DNA from: Massilia sp. PAMC28688
GTDB lineage: Bacteria > Pseudomonadota > Gammaproteobacteria > Burkholderiales > Burkholderiaceae_D
Assembly (NCBI RefSeq): GCF_019443445.1
Contig: NZ_CP080378.1
Coordinates: 4,464,001 to 4,528,000 of the forward strand
Length of the DNA stretch: 64,000 nucleotides
Direction: 5' to 3'
This document shows, piece after piece, positions 1 through 9,124 of the stretch. The translations under genes were made by a program, and so were the position numbers. Numbering within the stretch: position 1 is the stretch's first letter; every line of letters starts with the position of its first letter. The notes under the pieces were generated by a model. It was not told the origin of the DNA. It saw only the letters and a program-made list of their open reading frames with translations, and made no database searches.

Positions 1-458
1 AGGAAGAACACCCGGAGGCAAAAGTGCTGGTGCACCCGGAGTCGCCCGCCAATGTGGTGGCGCTGGCCGACGTGGTCGGCTCCACCACGCAGCTGATCAA
101 CGCGGCCCAGACCATGGACGCGACCACCTTCATCGTGGCCACCGACAACGGCATCTTGCACAAGATGCGCGCCGCCGCGCCGGGCAAGCACTTCATCGAA
201 GCGCCCACCGCCGGCAACAGCGCCACCTGCAAGAGCTGCGCCCACTGTCCCTGGATGGCCATGAACGGCCTGCGCAACCTGGCCGACGTGCTCGAAAACG
301 GCAAGAACGAAATCCATGTCGATCCAGCCATTGGCCGGGAGGCGGTACGCGCCATCGACCGCATGCTCGATTTCGCCGCCGCCAAGAAGGCCAAAGCACT
401 GCCGGGCGCCGACCTGGCCCAAGAAGGACAACTGTTTTCTGGAGTCGGACCTGCATGA
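1..458 (+). CDS. nadA: Quinolinate synthase NadA, C-terminal part (5' end outside window)
   Basis: NadA condenses iminoaspartate with dihydroxyacetone phosphate to quinolinate in de novo NAD synthesis, using a 4Fe-4S cluster. The reading frame begins at base 3 and is open at the window edge, so the start lies upstream; the GTG at 24 is internal. The fragment carries the family motif VHPESP (residues about 9-15 of the fragment), a GSTTQ motif, and the cysteine cluster [10 protein letters not shown], whose C-x2-C-x2-C supplies an Fe-S ligand. The TGA overlaps the ATG of nadC by 4 bases (ATGA), so the two genes are translationally coupled. The product is cytoplasmic. Identification is firm; only the length is unknown. 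Confidence 0.95.
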   Translation, partial: EEHPEAKVLVHPESPANVVALADVVGSTTQLINAAQTMDATTFIVATDNGILHKMRAAAPGKHFIEAPTAGNSATCKSCAHCPWMAMNGLRNLADVLENGKNEIHVDPAIGREAVRAIDRMLDFAAAKKAKALPGADLAQEGQLFSGVGPA

Positions 459-1321
459 GCAACCTGCGCAACCCTTACGCCCAGTTCGACGAAGCATTGC
501 AGTCGGCCTTTGAATCAAATTTGCTGGCCGCGCTGCTTGAAGACGTGGGCAGCGGCGACCTGACGGGAAAACTCGTCCCGGACGACAAGCGCGTGCGCGC
601 GCGCGTGATCGTGCGCGAAGACGCGGTGCTGTGCGGCGCGCCCTGGTTTGAAGGCGTGATGCACGCCCTCGACCAGAGCATCGACATCGACTGGCAATAT
701 GCCGAAGGCGACATGATGAAGGCCGGCAGCGTGGTGTGCACCATGGAGGGCCCGCCACGCGCGCTGCTCACCGGTGAGCGCAGTGGCCTGAACTTCATGC
801 AGATGATGTCCGGCGTGGCCACGGCCACCCGCAAGTACGTGGACATCGTGGCCGGCACCAGGGCCGCCATCCTGGACACGCGCAAGACCCTGCCGGGCCT
901 GCGCCAGGCCCAGAAATATGCGGTGCGTGTGGGCGGCGGCAAGAATCAGCGCATGGCGCTGTTCGACGGTATCCTGATCAAGGAAAATCACATCGCCGCA
1001 GCCGGTGGCGTGACCAATGCCTTGAGGGCGGCGGACGAACTCAATGCCGGCGTGCCGGTGCAGATCGAGGTCGAAACCCTGGCCCAGCTGACCGAAGCGC
1101 TCGACGCCGGCGTCAAGTCGGTGCTGCTCGATAACTTCGAGCCACCCATGATGGTGCAGGCGGTGGCAATCAACGCCGGCCGCGCACTGCTCGAAGCATC
1201 GGGCGGCGTGAACATGGACAGCGTGCGCGCGATTGCGGAAACCGGCGTGGACCGCATCTCCATCGGCAGCCTGACCAAGGATGTCAAGGCCACCGATTTT
1301 TCGATGCGGATTATCGACTAG
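455..1321 (+). CDS. nadC: Nicotinate-nucleotide pyrophosphorylase (carboxylating) NadC
   Basis: NadC converts quinolinate and PRPP to nicotinate mononucleotide, CO2 and PPi, the step after NadA. The 288 aa product is full length for the family. Diagnostic stretches are [13 protein letters not shown] near residue 50, TRKTLPGLR followed by [13 protein letters not shown] (substrate-binding Arg/Lys cluster, residues about 140-165), IKENH, the EVETL segment and VLLDNF near residue 225. The start is the ATG overlapping the nadA stop. The 3' end overlaps the convergent lipocalin gene by 11 bases. Confidence 0.97.
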   Translation: MSNLRNPYAQFDEALQSAFESNLLAALLEDVGSGDLTGKLVPDDKRVRARVIVREDAVLCGAPWFEGVMHALDQSIDIDWQYAEGDMMKAGSVVCTMEGPPRALLTGERSGLNFMQMMSGVATATRKYVDIVAGTRAAILDTRKTLPGLRQAQKYAVRVGGGKNQRMALFDGILIKENHIAAAGGVTNALRAADELNAGVPVQIEVETLAQLTEALDAGVKSVLLDNFEPPMMVQAVAINAGRALLEASGGVNMDSVRAIAETGVDRISIGSLTKDVKATDFSMRIID

Positions 1322-1850
1322 CCTGCTGGTTCCTGGTCTGGTCCACCCAGATCAGCTTTGACGTGTCATACCCGAGCGCCTGGGCCTTGTCGACCAGGCG
1401 CTTTTTTGTTGCCTCGTCCATGGTGGGAGTGCGCGACAGGATCCACAGGTAGTCCTTGTCGTTGCCGGTGACGAGCGACCAGCTGTAGTTTTCCCGGTCC
1501 AGGTCCATCACCACGTATGACCCATAAAACGGGCCGAAGAACGATACCTTCAGGTAGCCGATGTCGGGTGACTCGACAAAATATGCCTTGCCTTCGGACT
1601 GGGTCCACTCCGATTTTTCATCCTTGTAGCCGCGGTTGATCACCTTGATGCCGCCATCGTCGCGCGCTCTGTAATCGGCCGTGACATTGGACAGGCCGCG
1701 CTCGAAGCGGTGGTCAAAGCGCGCAATCTCGTACCACTTGCCCTGGTACCTCGTGGCGTTGAAATTGTCCACCGGGGTGATGCCTTCCGGCTTGGAGACG
1801 CAGCCGGCCAGCAGGGCAGATGCCATGACAAGCGCAAATGTCATCTTCAT
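1311..1850 (-). CDS. blc: Outer-membrane lipocalin, Blc family
   Basis: This is a 179 aa bacterial lipocalin, a lipoprotein with a beta-barrel that binds lysophospholipids or other hydrophobic ligands at the outer membrane. The ATG at 1850 is chosen because AAGGAACG lies just upstream and the product then starts with a short hydrophobic signal ending in the lipobox LLAGC (residues about 14-18). The first lipocalin signature is NFNATRYQGKWYEIARFDHR-like, with the invariant G-x-W (GKWYEIAR); later motifs are TADYR, KVSFFGPFYGSYVV and LWILSRTP, typical of Blc. A longer in-frame extension upstream overlaps the preceding gene and is not needed. It is probably the last gene of the nadB operon. Confidence 0.93.
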   Translation of the reverse strand: MKMTFALVMASALLAGCVSKPEGITPVDNFNATRYQGKWYEIARFDHRFERGLSNVTADYRARDDGGIKVINRGYKDEKSEWTQSEGKAYFVESPDIGYLKVSFFGPFYGSYVVMDLDRENYSWSLVTGNDKDYLWILSRTPTMDEATKKRLVDKAQALGYDTSKLIWVDQTRNQQASR

Positions 1851-1915
1851 GATCGTTCCTTTTGCTTGTTGTTGTTCTCCCAATTGTAGGGCAAGGAACA
1901 AGATCGGACCGCGCG

Positions 1916-2728
1916 TTAGATCAGCCCAGGCAGCACCACTTCGGCCGAGGCAGGGATTTTCAGCGCCAGCATGTCGTCGGCCCGCGTTTTGCCCAGATTG
2001 AGCGCTGCAATCGGCTTGCCGCTGGCCGCCGCCATGCGGCAGAAGCGAAATCCGGAGTAGACCGTCAGCGAGGTGCCGACGACAAGCAGGGCGTCGGCTG
2101 CTTCCATCCTGGCCAGCGCTTCGGCACTTACCTGTGGCGGCACGCCATCGCCGAAAAACACGACATCGGGCTTGAGCATGCCGCCGCAATGGACACACCA
2201 GGGCGCCTCGAACGTGGCCAGGGATGCCGGTTCCAGCTGGGCGTCGCCATCGGGCAGGGGCTGGGCGGCGAGCTGCGCCAGGGCGGGATTGGCCTGCACC
2301 AGAAGCGCCTGGATCGCCGCGCGCGAAAAGCCGGCGTGGCAGTCAAGGCAGATGACGCGGTGTATGTTGCCGTGCAATTCCAGCACCGGGTCGCTGCCGG
2401 CGCGCTGGTGCAGGCCATCGACGTTTTGCGTGAGGAGCGATCCGATCCGGCCCTGGGACTGCAGGGTTGCCAGGGCGTGGTGGCCGGCATTGGGCGCAGC
2501 GCCGCAAAGCGTGGGGTAGCCGACCATGCTGCGCGCCCAGTAGCGGCGGCGCACCAGTTCCTGCTTGCGAAATTCCGGCCCCTGGGTCGGTAGCGCGCCG
2601 CGCCGCTTGCCGTCCGCGTCGCGATAGTCCGGGATGCCCGATGCAGTGCTCATCCCGGCGCCGGTCAGTACCAGCACGCGCGGGTGGCGCTCCAAAAAGC
2701 GCGCCAGCATTGTCAGATCGTCGGCCAT
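1916..2728 (-). CDS. Sir2-family NAD-dependent protein deacylase (sirtuin)
   Basis: The 270 aa sirtuin removes acyl groups from lysines while consuming NAD+. Visible signatures are GAGMSTASGIPDYR (residues about 22-35, NAD-binding Rossmann motif), LTQNVDGLHQRAG with the catalytic-type QN.D and following ELHG with the catalytic His, a zinc site made by CLDC (about 135) and CVHCGGMLKPDVVFFGD (about 185-200), and GTSLTVYSGF. The insertion pattern after the first motif (DADGKRRG) is like class II (SIRT4-type) bacterial sirtuins more than E. coli CobB; this sub-assignment is tentative. It sits 13 bp after the EamA gene and shares a likely operon with nadB, so an NAD consumer is cotranscribed with NAD synthesis. 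Confidence 0.93.
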   Translation of the reverse strand: MADDLTMLARFLERHPRVLVLTGAGMSTASGIPDYRDADGKRRGALPTQGPEFRKQELVRRRYWARSMVGYPTLCGAAPNAGHHALATLQSQGRIGSLLTQNVDGLHQRAGSDPVLELHGNIHRVICLDCHAGFSRAAIQALLVQANPALAQLAAQPLPDGDAQLEPASLATFEAPWCVHCGGMLKPDVVFFGDGVPPQVSAEALARMEAADALLVVGTSLTVYSGFRFCRMAAASGKPIAALNLGKTRADDMLALKIPASAEVVLPGLI

Positions 2729-2741
2729 GCCCGATTTTATG

Positions 2742-3641
2742 CTATCGGCGCGCGGACAGCACGATGCCGCCCACGATCAGGACAAAGGCCAGCGCGTGGT
2801 ACGGCTGCGGCACTTCCCCCAGGAAGGCAGCCGACATGACGGCGGCGAACAGTGGCGTCAGGTTGGTAAAAAATGCGCCCACCGAGGGACCGGCGCGCGC
2901 GATGCCGGCCCCCCAGCAGCGAAACGCAATTACGGCCGGGCCTATGGCCACATACAGCAGCGCTGCCAGCACCGGCCAGCTCCAGGCGATGGGAGCACGC
3001 CCGATCGCCCACTCGCCGGCGGTAAAGGCGGCTGACCACAGCACCCCGTAGATCACCTGGGCCAGCAGAAAGGCGGCCCAGTCGGCGCGCACGGCGCTGG
3101 ACTCCTGGCGGCGCGTGAGCAGCCAGCTGTAGAAGGACCAGGCGATGGTGGCCAGGATCATGTACACGTCGCCGGGCACCAGGCGCATGGCCGCCAGCTG
3201 TTCCCACTGGCCGCGGCACAGCACCAGCAGCACGCCGCCGATGGACAGCACGGCGCCGGCGATCTGCCTGCGCGACGCCGGCACGCCAAAGAACATGGCG
3301 CCGACCAGCAGCATCCACACCGGCATGCCGGCCGCCACCAGCGTGACGTTGATGGGCGTGGAGCTTTGCAGCGCCAGGTACTGGAAGGAGTTGTAGAGTG
3401 CCACGCCGAGCAATCCGAGCACGGCGTAGCGGCGCCAGTGCAGCAGCAGGCCGGAACCGGGACGCAGCAGCCGGCGCCCCAGCGGCAGCAGGATGGCCAG
3501 CGCGATCGACCAGCGCAGCAGGTTCAGGGCCATGGGCGGCACGGCATCGCGCACCAGCCGTCCGACAATGGCATTGCCCGCCCATAGCAGGGGCGGGACG
3601 GTCAGCAGGGCGGCGGTGGCGGGAGTGAGGCGCTTGCTCAT
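2742..3641 (-). CDS. EamA/DMT-superfamily transporter
   Basis: This is a 299 aa inner-membrane protein of the drug/metabolite transporter superfamily with two EamA repeats and about ten hydrophobic segments. Family features are PPLLWAGNAIVGR near the N-terminus, the NSFQYLALQ.S stretch around residue 85-95, a TI.WSFYSWLLTRR segment that opens the second half, and the LTPLFAAVMSAAFLGE motif near residue 255 that is very typical of repeat 2. The substrate cannot be read from sequence. It is 6 bp downstream of nadB and 13 bp upstream of the sirtuin gene, consistent with one transcript. Confidence 0.93.
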   Translation of the reverse strand: MSKRLTPATAALLTVPPLLWAGNAIVGRLVRDAVPPMALNLLRWSIALAILLPLGRRLLRPGSGLLLHWRRYAVLGLLGVALYNSFQYLALQSSTPINVTLVAAGMPVWMLLVGAMFFGVPASRRQIAGAVLSIGGVLLVLCRGQWEQLAAMRLVPGDVYMILATIAWSFYSWLLTRRQESSAVRADWAAFLLAQVIYGVLWSAAFTAGEWAIGRAPIAWSWPVLAALLYVAIGPAVIAFRCWGAGIARAGPSVGAFFTNLTPLFAAVMSAAFLGEVPQPYHALAFVLIVGGIVLSARR

Positions 3642-3647
3642 CGCCCG

Positions 3648-5273
3648 TCAGCGGCGTGGAGGCGTCAGTACGCTGGGCAGGGCCTTGGGCAGGGTGTTGG
3701 GATAGTCGCGGCTAAAGTGCAGGCCGCGGCTCTCGTGGCGCGACAGGGCGCTGTTGACGATCAGCGAGGCCACATCGACCAGATTGCGCAGCTCCAGCAG
3801 GTCGTGGGTGATGCGGAAGTTGCGGTAATACTCGTCGATTTCTTCCTTGAGCAGGGCGATCCGGTGCTGGGCCCGTTCCAGGCGCTTGGTGGTGCGCACG
3901 ATGCCGACGTAATTCCACATGAAGCGGCGCAGTTCGTCCCAGTTGTGGGCGATCACGACTTCTTCGTCGGCGTTGGTGACGCGGCTTTCGTCCCAGTCCG
4001 GCAGGTCCGGCGTTTCCTGCTGCGCGCTGGCTGCAATCACGTGGGCGCAGGCGCGGCCCACCACCAGGCATTCGAGCAGCGAATTCGAGGCCAGGCGGTT
4101 GGCGCCATGCAGGCCGGTGCAGGCGGTTTCGCCCACCGCGTACAGGCCCGGAATGTCGGTGCGTCCGGCCAGGTCGGTGACGATGCCGCCGCAGGTGAAG
4201 TGCACGGCCGGCACCACGGGAATCGGTTCCCTGGTGATGTCGATGCCCAGCTCCAGGCAGCGCGCGTAAATGGTGGGGAAGTGCTCCTTGAGGAACTCCG
4301 GGCTCTTGTGGCTGATATCGAGGTTGACGTAATCGAGGCCGCGCTTTTTCATTTCAAAGTCGATGGCGCGCGCCACCACGTCGCGCGGGGCCAGCTCGCC
4401 GCGTTCGTCGTGCATGGGCATGAAGCGGGTGTCCGCGGCGGCCCCGGCCTCCCTGGGCAGCTTGAGCAGGCCGCCTTCGCCGCGGATCGCTTCCGTGATC
4501 AGGAACGACTTGGCATACGGGTGGTACAGGCAGGTCGGGTGGAACTGGATGAATTCCATGTTCGACACGCGGCAGCCGGCGCGCCAGGCCATGGCGATGC
4601 CGTCACCGGTGGCGGTATCGGGATTGGTGGTGTACAGATAGACCTTGCCGGCGCCGCCCGTGGCCAGCACGGTGTGTTCGGCTTCAAAGGTCAGCACCTG
4701 CCCGGTTTTTTCGTCCTGCACATACAGGCCGTGGCAGTGCGGCTGGCTGGGACTGATGGACGCTTTCTGCGCCACCTTGCCGGTCAGCTTGTCGGAAGTG
4801 ATCACGTCAATGGCGCAGTGCTGTTCGAAGATGCTGATGTTCGGGTGGGCGCGCACCTTTTGCTCGAGCGTGACCTGGACCGCGTGGCCGGTGGCGTCGG
4901 CGGCGTGGATGATGCGGCGCTGGCTGTGGCCACCTTCGCGCGTGAGGTGAAATCCCAGCTCGGCGCTGGCGTCACGGGTAAACGGCACGCCCTGGTCAAT
5001 CAGCCATTCGATGGCTTCGCGCCCGTGTTCGACGATGTAGCGGGTGGCCGCCTCGTCGCACAGCCCGCCGCCGGCAACCAGCGTGTCATCAATGTGCTGC
5101 TGGTGAGTGTCACCCGAATCGAGGACGGCGGCAATGCCGCCCTGAGCCCAGTTGCTGGCGCCATCGAGCAGGGCGCGCTTGGAAATGATGGCCACGGTAC
5201 GGGTCTGCGCCAGGTGCAGCGCGACGGACAGGCCGGCAAGACCACTGCCGACGATTGCAACGTCAAATTTCAT
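3648..5273 (-). CDS. nadB: L-aspartate oxidase NadB
   Basis: NadB is an FAD enzyme that oxidises L-aspartate to iminoaspartate, the substrate of NadA. The ATG at 5273 (MKFDVAIVGSGLAG) gives 541 aa, normal for the family, and puts the dinucleotide-binding GSGLAGLSVALH at the extreme N-terminus; an open upstream extension lacks similarity. Other motifs are NWAQGGIAAVL, THQQHIDDTLVAGGGLCDE, RIIHAADATGHAV, LATGGAGKVYLYTTNPDTATGDG, EFIQFHPTCLY, GIVTDLAGRTDIPGLYAVGE and TGLHGANRLASNSLLE. It is the first gene of a leftward group (nadB, DMT exporter, sirtuin, lipocalin) and diverges from the EPS sugar transferase across 160 bp. Confidence 0.97.
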   Translation of the reverse strand: MKFDVAIVGSGLAGLSVALHLAQTRTVAIISKRALLDGASNWAQGGIAAVLDSGDTHQQHIDDTLVAGGGLCDEAATRYIVEHGREAIEWLIDQGVPFTRDASAELGFHLTREGGHSQRRIIHAADATGHAVQVTLEQKVRAHPNISIFEQHCAIDVITSDKLTGKVAQKASISPSQPHCHGLYVQDEKTGQVLTFEAEHTVLATGGAGKVYLYTTNPDTATGDGIAMAWRAGCRVSNMEFIQFHPTCLYHPYAKSFLITEAIRGEGGLLKLPREAGAAADTRFMPMHDERGELAPRDVVARAIDFEMKKRGLDYVNLDISHKSPEFLKEHFPTIYARCLELGIDITREPIPVVPAVHFTCGGIVTDLAGRTDIPGLYAVGETACTGLHGANRLASNSLLECLVVGRACAHVIAASAQQETPDLPDWDESRVTNADEEVVIAHNWDELRRFMWNYVGIVRTTKRLERAQHRIALLKEEIDEYYRNFRITHDLLELRNLVDVASLIVNSALSRHESRGLHFSRDYPNTLPKALPSVLTPPRR

Positions 5274-5433
5274 GATGGGACTGTGTCGTTTGTCAGAATC
5301 ATCACTATAGACCATTTGCCACGCAGGCGTCTGGCATTGAGGAAACGCCAAATTTTCATTGTCCGTAGTCAATGTTTAGGCAGCACTAATGCAGCACACT
5401 GGGCAGGCCATTGCGAATACCCCAAGGAGTGCC

Positions 5434-6825
5434 GTGATACGGATTTTCAGTCACTACGTGTCGAAGATGGCGTTCGTCTTGCTGCTGCTGGAGCTGATCA
5501 TGCTGCTCTCTTGCGCCAGCGTGGCGTCGGCCATCTGGGTCTCCGACGAGAACGGTCATTTCCGCTCCGATAATCTGTACGTGTCCTCGCTGGCGTTCGC
5601 CCTCGTGATCATTTTCAGCATGAGCGCGCTGGGCATGTACCAGCATGGTGCGCGCGAGGGCATGCGCACCACGCTGTTTCGCATCATGCCCTCGTTTGCG
5701 CTCGGCTTTGCCCTGCTGTCGGCTCTGATCGCGGTGCGGCCCGAAATGTATTTCGGGCGCGGCGTCTCAAGCGCCATTTTTGCCCTGGGCGCCACCGGCG
5801 TGGTGCTCACGCGCCTGCTGGTGTTCAAGTCGGCCGAGTCGGCCCTGCTCGAAGCACGCCTGATCTTTATCGGCGGCGGCAGCATGGCGCGCGAATGCAT
5901 GGATCTGGCATCGAGCAAGCTGGGGCTGCACCAGTTCAAGGTGATCGGCTGCGTGCCGGTCGCGGGCGAGGACAACCGGGTGCCTGAATCGTGCCTGCTG
6001 CCGATGGGCGAGTCGCTGCTGCAGATGGCGCAGAAATACGAGGTGAGCGAAATCGTCGTCACGCTGCGCAACCGGCGCGGCAGTGCCTTTCCCATCGAGC
6101 AGCTGCTCGAATGCGCGCTGGGCGGGGTGCGGGTGATCGACGCGGCCACCTTCTTTGAGCGCGAAGCATGCCAGATCCGCCTCGATTCGCTGCAGCCGAG
6201 CTACCTGATCTTCGGCGGCGGTTTTGACCAGAGCTTCATCCGCGCCAGCAGCAAGCGCCTGTTCGACCTGGTGGCCGGCGGCTGCATCAGCATCCTCACG
6301 CTGCCGGTGCTGCTGCTGGCGGCAGCGGCCATCGCGCTGGAAGATGGCGGCCCGGTGTTCTACCAGCAGGAGCGGGTGGGACGGCACGGCCGCATTTTCA
6401 AGGTGGTCAAGCTGCGCAGCATGCGACGCAATGCCGAGGAAGCGGGCCTGCCGACATGGGCCAGCGCCAATGACCCCCGCATCACGCGCGTCGGGCGCGT
6501 GCTGCGCAAGCTGCGGGTCGATGAACTGCCCCAGATGTTCAATGTGATCAAGGGTGACATGAGCTTTGTCGGGCCGCGTCCGGAGCGCGCCTACTTCGTG
6601 AACCAGCTGATCGCCCGCGTGCCTTACTACAATGTGCGGCACGGGATCAAGCCGGGCGTAACCGGCCTGGCCCAGGTGCGCTACCAGTATGGTGCCTCGA
6701 TCGAGGACGCCATTGAGAAGCTGCAGTATGACCTGTACTACGTCAAGAATAATTCCCTGTTTCTCGACCTGCTGATCCTGATCGATACGGTGCAGGTGGT
6801 CTTGCTGGGCAAGGGCAGCCGCTGA
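5434..6825 (+). CDS. EPS undecaprenyl-phosphate sugar transferase, PEP-CTERM/EpsB type
   Basis: This 463 aa integral membrane transferase puts the first sugar phosphate onto undecaprenyl phosphate to start exopolysaccharide repeat-unit synthesis. The GTG at 5434 is preferred over the ATG at 5389 because AAGGAGT lies just before it and the product then begins MIRIFSHYVSK, the normal start of the exosortase-associated (TIGR03013-type) family. Residues 1-130 carry four to five hydrophobic segments, followed by a CoA-binding-like domain with IGGGSMARE. The C-terminal bacterial sugar-transferase domain starts about residue 275 with KRLFDLVAGG, then GPVFYQQERVGRHG, KLRSMR, LRVDELPQ and GPRPERAYFV, all catalytic-domain hallmarks. 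It is the first of the exopolysaccharide genes. Confidence 0.94.
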   Translation: MIRIFSHYVSKMAFVLLLLELIMLLSCASVASAIWVSDENGHFRSDNLYVSSLAFALVIIFSMSALGMYQHGAREGMRTTLFRIMPSFALGFALLSALIAVRPEMYFGRGVSSAIFALGATGVVLTRLLVFKSAESALLEARLIFIGGGSMARECMDLASSKLGLHQFKVIGCVPVAGEDNRVPESCLLPMGESLLQMAQKYEVSEIVVTLRNRRGSAFPIEQLLECALGGVRVIDAATFFEREACQIRLDSLQPSYLIFGGGFDQSFIRASSKRLFDLVAGGCISILTLPVLLLAAAAIALEDGGPVFYQQERVGRHGRIFKVVKLRSMRRNAEEAGLPTWASANDPRITRVGRVLRKLRVDELPQMFNVIKGDMSFVGPRPERAYFVNQLIARVPYYNVRHGIKPGVTGLAQVRYQYGASIEDAIEKLQYDLYYVKNNSLFLDLLILIDTVQVVLLGKGSR

Positions 6826-6835
6826 GCGAGCCGGC

Positions 6836-7579
6836 CTACCAGGCTGTGATCCAGTTGGCCGACAGTTCTGCCACTTCGTCGCGCCATTCGCGGCTGGCAA
6901 AGGTATGGTTGGCGCCGGCGATGGTGACGCTGCGGCAGGGCGTATCGCTGCGCTCCACGAGCTCGACAAATTCGCGGCCCACCGTGTCGGCGCCGCCCAC
7001 GATCACCAGCGCCGCGCCGCCAAAGCACGACAGGCTGGCGATGATGCGCTGCGCGAGCGGCATGTCAGGGTCGACCGCGACTGCGTGGCGGCTGCCGACT
7101 TTTTTCCAGAAGCCGATTTCGCCAAGGCGCGACAGGCGCCCGGGCAGCTGCGGCCCCGGCGCGCCCCCGGCCCAGGGATTGAGCAGCACCATGCCGCGCA
7201 CGCGCTCGTCGAGGTGGCCATACAGGGCGGCGGCCGTGGCGCCGTCACCGAGACCCCAGATGACGACTTCGCGCAGCTCCGGCACCTGCATGAAGAATTC
7301 GCGGATGGCGGCGGCGATATCGTCGTGGATGTCGCCGAACGGGCGCGGGTCGCCCTCGCTGTCGCCCACGCCGCGGCAGTCAAAGCGCATCACGGCAATG
7401 CCGCGCGGCGACAGCAGGCGCGCCAGCAGGGTGTAGTGGCGATGGCTGCCCACGCGGTACTGGGAACCGCTGGTGAGCACCAGGACCCCGCGCCCGATGG
7501 GGCGCTCGGGGACATCGATGATGCCGACCAGGGAACTGCCGTGGCAGGCGAACTGCAAGGCGCGCTGGACGATGTTCAT
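6836..7579 (-). CDS. Exosortase A system-associated alpha/beta hydrolase 1
   Basis: The 247 aa alpha/beta hydrolase belongs to the family found next to exosortase-A/EPS loci (TIGR03100-type). It shows RVGSHRHYTLLARLL (residues about 40-55), MRFDCRGVGDSEGD and a C-terminal ANHTFASREWRDE that carries the likely catalytic His. The nucleophile-elbow region reads WGLGDGA. Gly sits where a Ser or Cys would be expected, and I recall Cys being usual in this family, so activity is uncertain. The start at 7579 overlaps the stop of hydrolase 2 by 4 bases and has a GGAGG-type site inside the upstream gene. The biological substrate of these paired hydrolases is not known to me. Confidence 0.9.
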   Translation of the reverse strand: MNIVQRALQFACHGSSLVGIIDVPERPIGRGVLVLTSGSQYRVGSHRHYTLLARLLSPRGIAVMRFDCRGVGDSEGDPRPFGDIHDDIAAAIREFFMQVPELREVVIWGLGDGATAAALYGHLDERVRGMVLLNPWAGGAPGPQLPGRLSRLGEIGFWKKVGSRHAVAVDPDMPLAQRIIASLSCFGGAALVIVGGADTVGREFVELVERSDTPCRSVTIAGANHTFASREWRDEVAELSANWITAW

Positions 7580-8391
7580 GGCTCCTCCGGCGCAAGGATG
7601 GCGCAGGTGGCGTCCAGCAGGGCCGGGCATTCGGCCACCCCGCCGAGCCAGAATGGCAGGCCTTGAATGGGATGGAAATAGAGACGCACCCCGCGCGCCG
7701 CCCAGCGCTGCTGCAGCCGGGCGGCACTGGCGGCAAGGCGCCGTGGCGCCGGCTCGCCGCTGGCCAGCCAGTGGACCGGGCACGCGGGCAGGGGCAGGGT
7801 GGCGGCGTCGCAGGCGTCAATCGCCTGGGCCAGCGGCAGCGCCAGTTCATAGCCGGCCACTTCGATGGCGCCGCGCGCGAGCAGCTGGGAACGCAGCGCG
7901 CCCGCGCGGCGCGAACTGTCACGCTGGCGCAGGAACTGGTTCAGGCAGGTGTGCCCGTTGAGGAAGGGTTGCCACATGATGATGCCGTCGGCGTGGCTGG
8001 CGGCGGCAAAGTCGAGCGCCAGCAGGGCGCCCAGGCGCAGGCCCCACAGGTACAGCGGGCCGGCGCTGCGTTCGGCCAGCCAGTCGCGGGCGATGGCCAG
8101 GTCGCGCTTCCAGAGGTCCCAGCGGGCCGTGTTGAAGTCGCCGCAGCTGTCGCCGCAGCCGAACAGGTCGATCTGCAAGACCGCAAAGCCCATGGCGGCG
8201 AAGCGGCGCGACTGCAGCGCGGCCATGCGGCGCGAATGATTGAGTTCTTCGGCAAACGGGTGGACATACAGGATGGCGCCGCGGGCGGGAACATGGGGCG
8301 AAGGCGCGTGATACAAACTGAATCGGGTGCCGGGTTCGGCGTCAAAGAAAAACGGCAGGACGCGCGGGGTGGAGTGCATTGGTGCATTCAT
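7576..8391 (-). CDS. Exosortase A system-associated alpha/beta hydrolase 2
   Basis: The 271 aa protein is the partner hydrolase (TIGR03101-type) that normally directly precedes hydrolase 1, as here with a 4-base overlap. Recognisable segments are VLPFFFDAEPG-like N-terminus, LYVHPFAEELNHSRRM (residues about 45-60), LQIDLFGCGDSCGDF and YLWGLRLGALLALD at the nucleophile elbow, which has no Ser in the canonical place. The ATG at 8391 is chosen because GGAGA lies 9-13 bases upstream. The family is conserved with exosortase clusters; a role in processing or recycling acyl intermediates is only inference. Confidence 0.9.
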   Translation of the reverse strand: MNAPMHSTPRVLPFFFDAEPGTRFSLYHAPSPHVPARGAILYVHPFAEELNHSRRMAALQSRRFAAMGFAVLQIDLFGCGDSCGDFNTARWDLWKRDLAIARDWLAERSAGPLYLWGLRLGALLALDFAAASHADGIIMWQPFLNGHTCLNQFLRQRDSSRRAGALRSQLLARGAIEVAGYELALPLAQAIDACDAATLPLPACPVHWLASGEPAPRRLAASAARLQQRWAARGVRLYFHPIQGLPFWLGGVAECPALLDATCAILAPEEP

Positions 8392-8638
8392 GCTGTGCTT
8401 TCTCCTGCACGGAAACGGCGTGGCGCCGCGTCCGTAAAATGACGGCGCGCCAATGGCGGGCGCCGGTTCCTGCAACTTCGGGACTTCGCTCACTTCATGG
8501 CAATTAGACACCCCACGCCAGCGGCGGGGATTGAGCGCGCACAAGTGCGCCCGAGCCTGCCAGTTAGCGGCAGTCAAGAACGGCCGCCGCCTTTCTGGCC
8601 ATCATGCATTCTCGCCCACCACTGCAAGGAAACCCGGC

Positions 8639-9124
8639 ATGGACATCTCGCTACTGCGTTTGTTTTTCCAGTCACGCCAGGCCTGGCCCCTGCAAATCGG
8701 GGTGGCGGGGTGTGGCGACGGCAGCGCGGCACTGGCGCTGGCCCGCGCCGGCCACCAGGTGTATGCGGCTGATGCCGATCCGGCGGCCGTGGCGCTGGCG
8801 CGCCAGCTGGGCGGCGCCGACATGCTGGTGGATGTGGCCGGGCCGCACGCCCTGCCATGGCCGTCGCACAGCCTCGACCTGTGCGTGGCGCCGCATGGCT
8901 GGGATGGCGCCTTCGGTGAACTGATGCGCGTGATCCGCCCCGGTGGTGCGCTGTTTCTGGACCAGGCCGGCGCTGACATGCGCACCCGCCTGGTGCTGGC
9001 CGGTGTCGCCTGGCTCGACCAGATCAGTTGTCCGGACGGCGGGCTGTTTGCCTTCAAGCCGGTGCAAGCAGATTGCTGCCCAGCCGCAGCAGAAAGGCGC
9101 CCTTGCTGCGATCCTGCGGCATGA
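8639..9124 (+). CDS. Small SAM-dependent methyltransferase-like protein
   Basis: The 161 aa product has a compact class I methyltransferase fold. Motif I is IGVAGCGDGS (residues about 18-28), followed by an acidic motif II (YAADADP), motif IV-like LDLCVAPHGW and RVIRPGGALFLDQ (about 95-108). The ATG at 8639 follows AAGGA by 8 bases; a longer frame upstream has no RBS. The last 71 bases overlap, in convergent orientation, the 3' end of the polysaccharide deacetylase, and the last 20 residues (Cys/Pro rich) look like the product of that overlap. The substrate is unknown; position in an EPS locus suggests glycan or lipid modification. Confidence 0.72.
   Translation: MDISLLRLFFQSRQAWPLQIGVAGCGDGSAALALARAGHQVYAADADPAAVALARQLGGADMLVDVAGPHALPWPSHSLDLCVAPHGWDGAFGELMRVIRPGGALFLDQAGADMRTRLVLAGVAWLDQISCPDGGLFAFKPVQADCCPAAAERRPCCDPAA

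Noticed and set aside
3717..5573. 618-codon plus-strand frame opposite nadB
   Set aside because: It is the antisense shadow of nadB in GC-rich DNA; composition is Gly/Val/Ala/His biased and no motif or ribosome-binding site is present.
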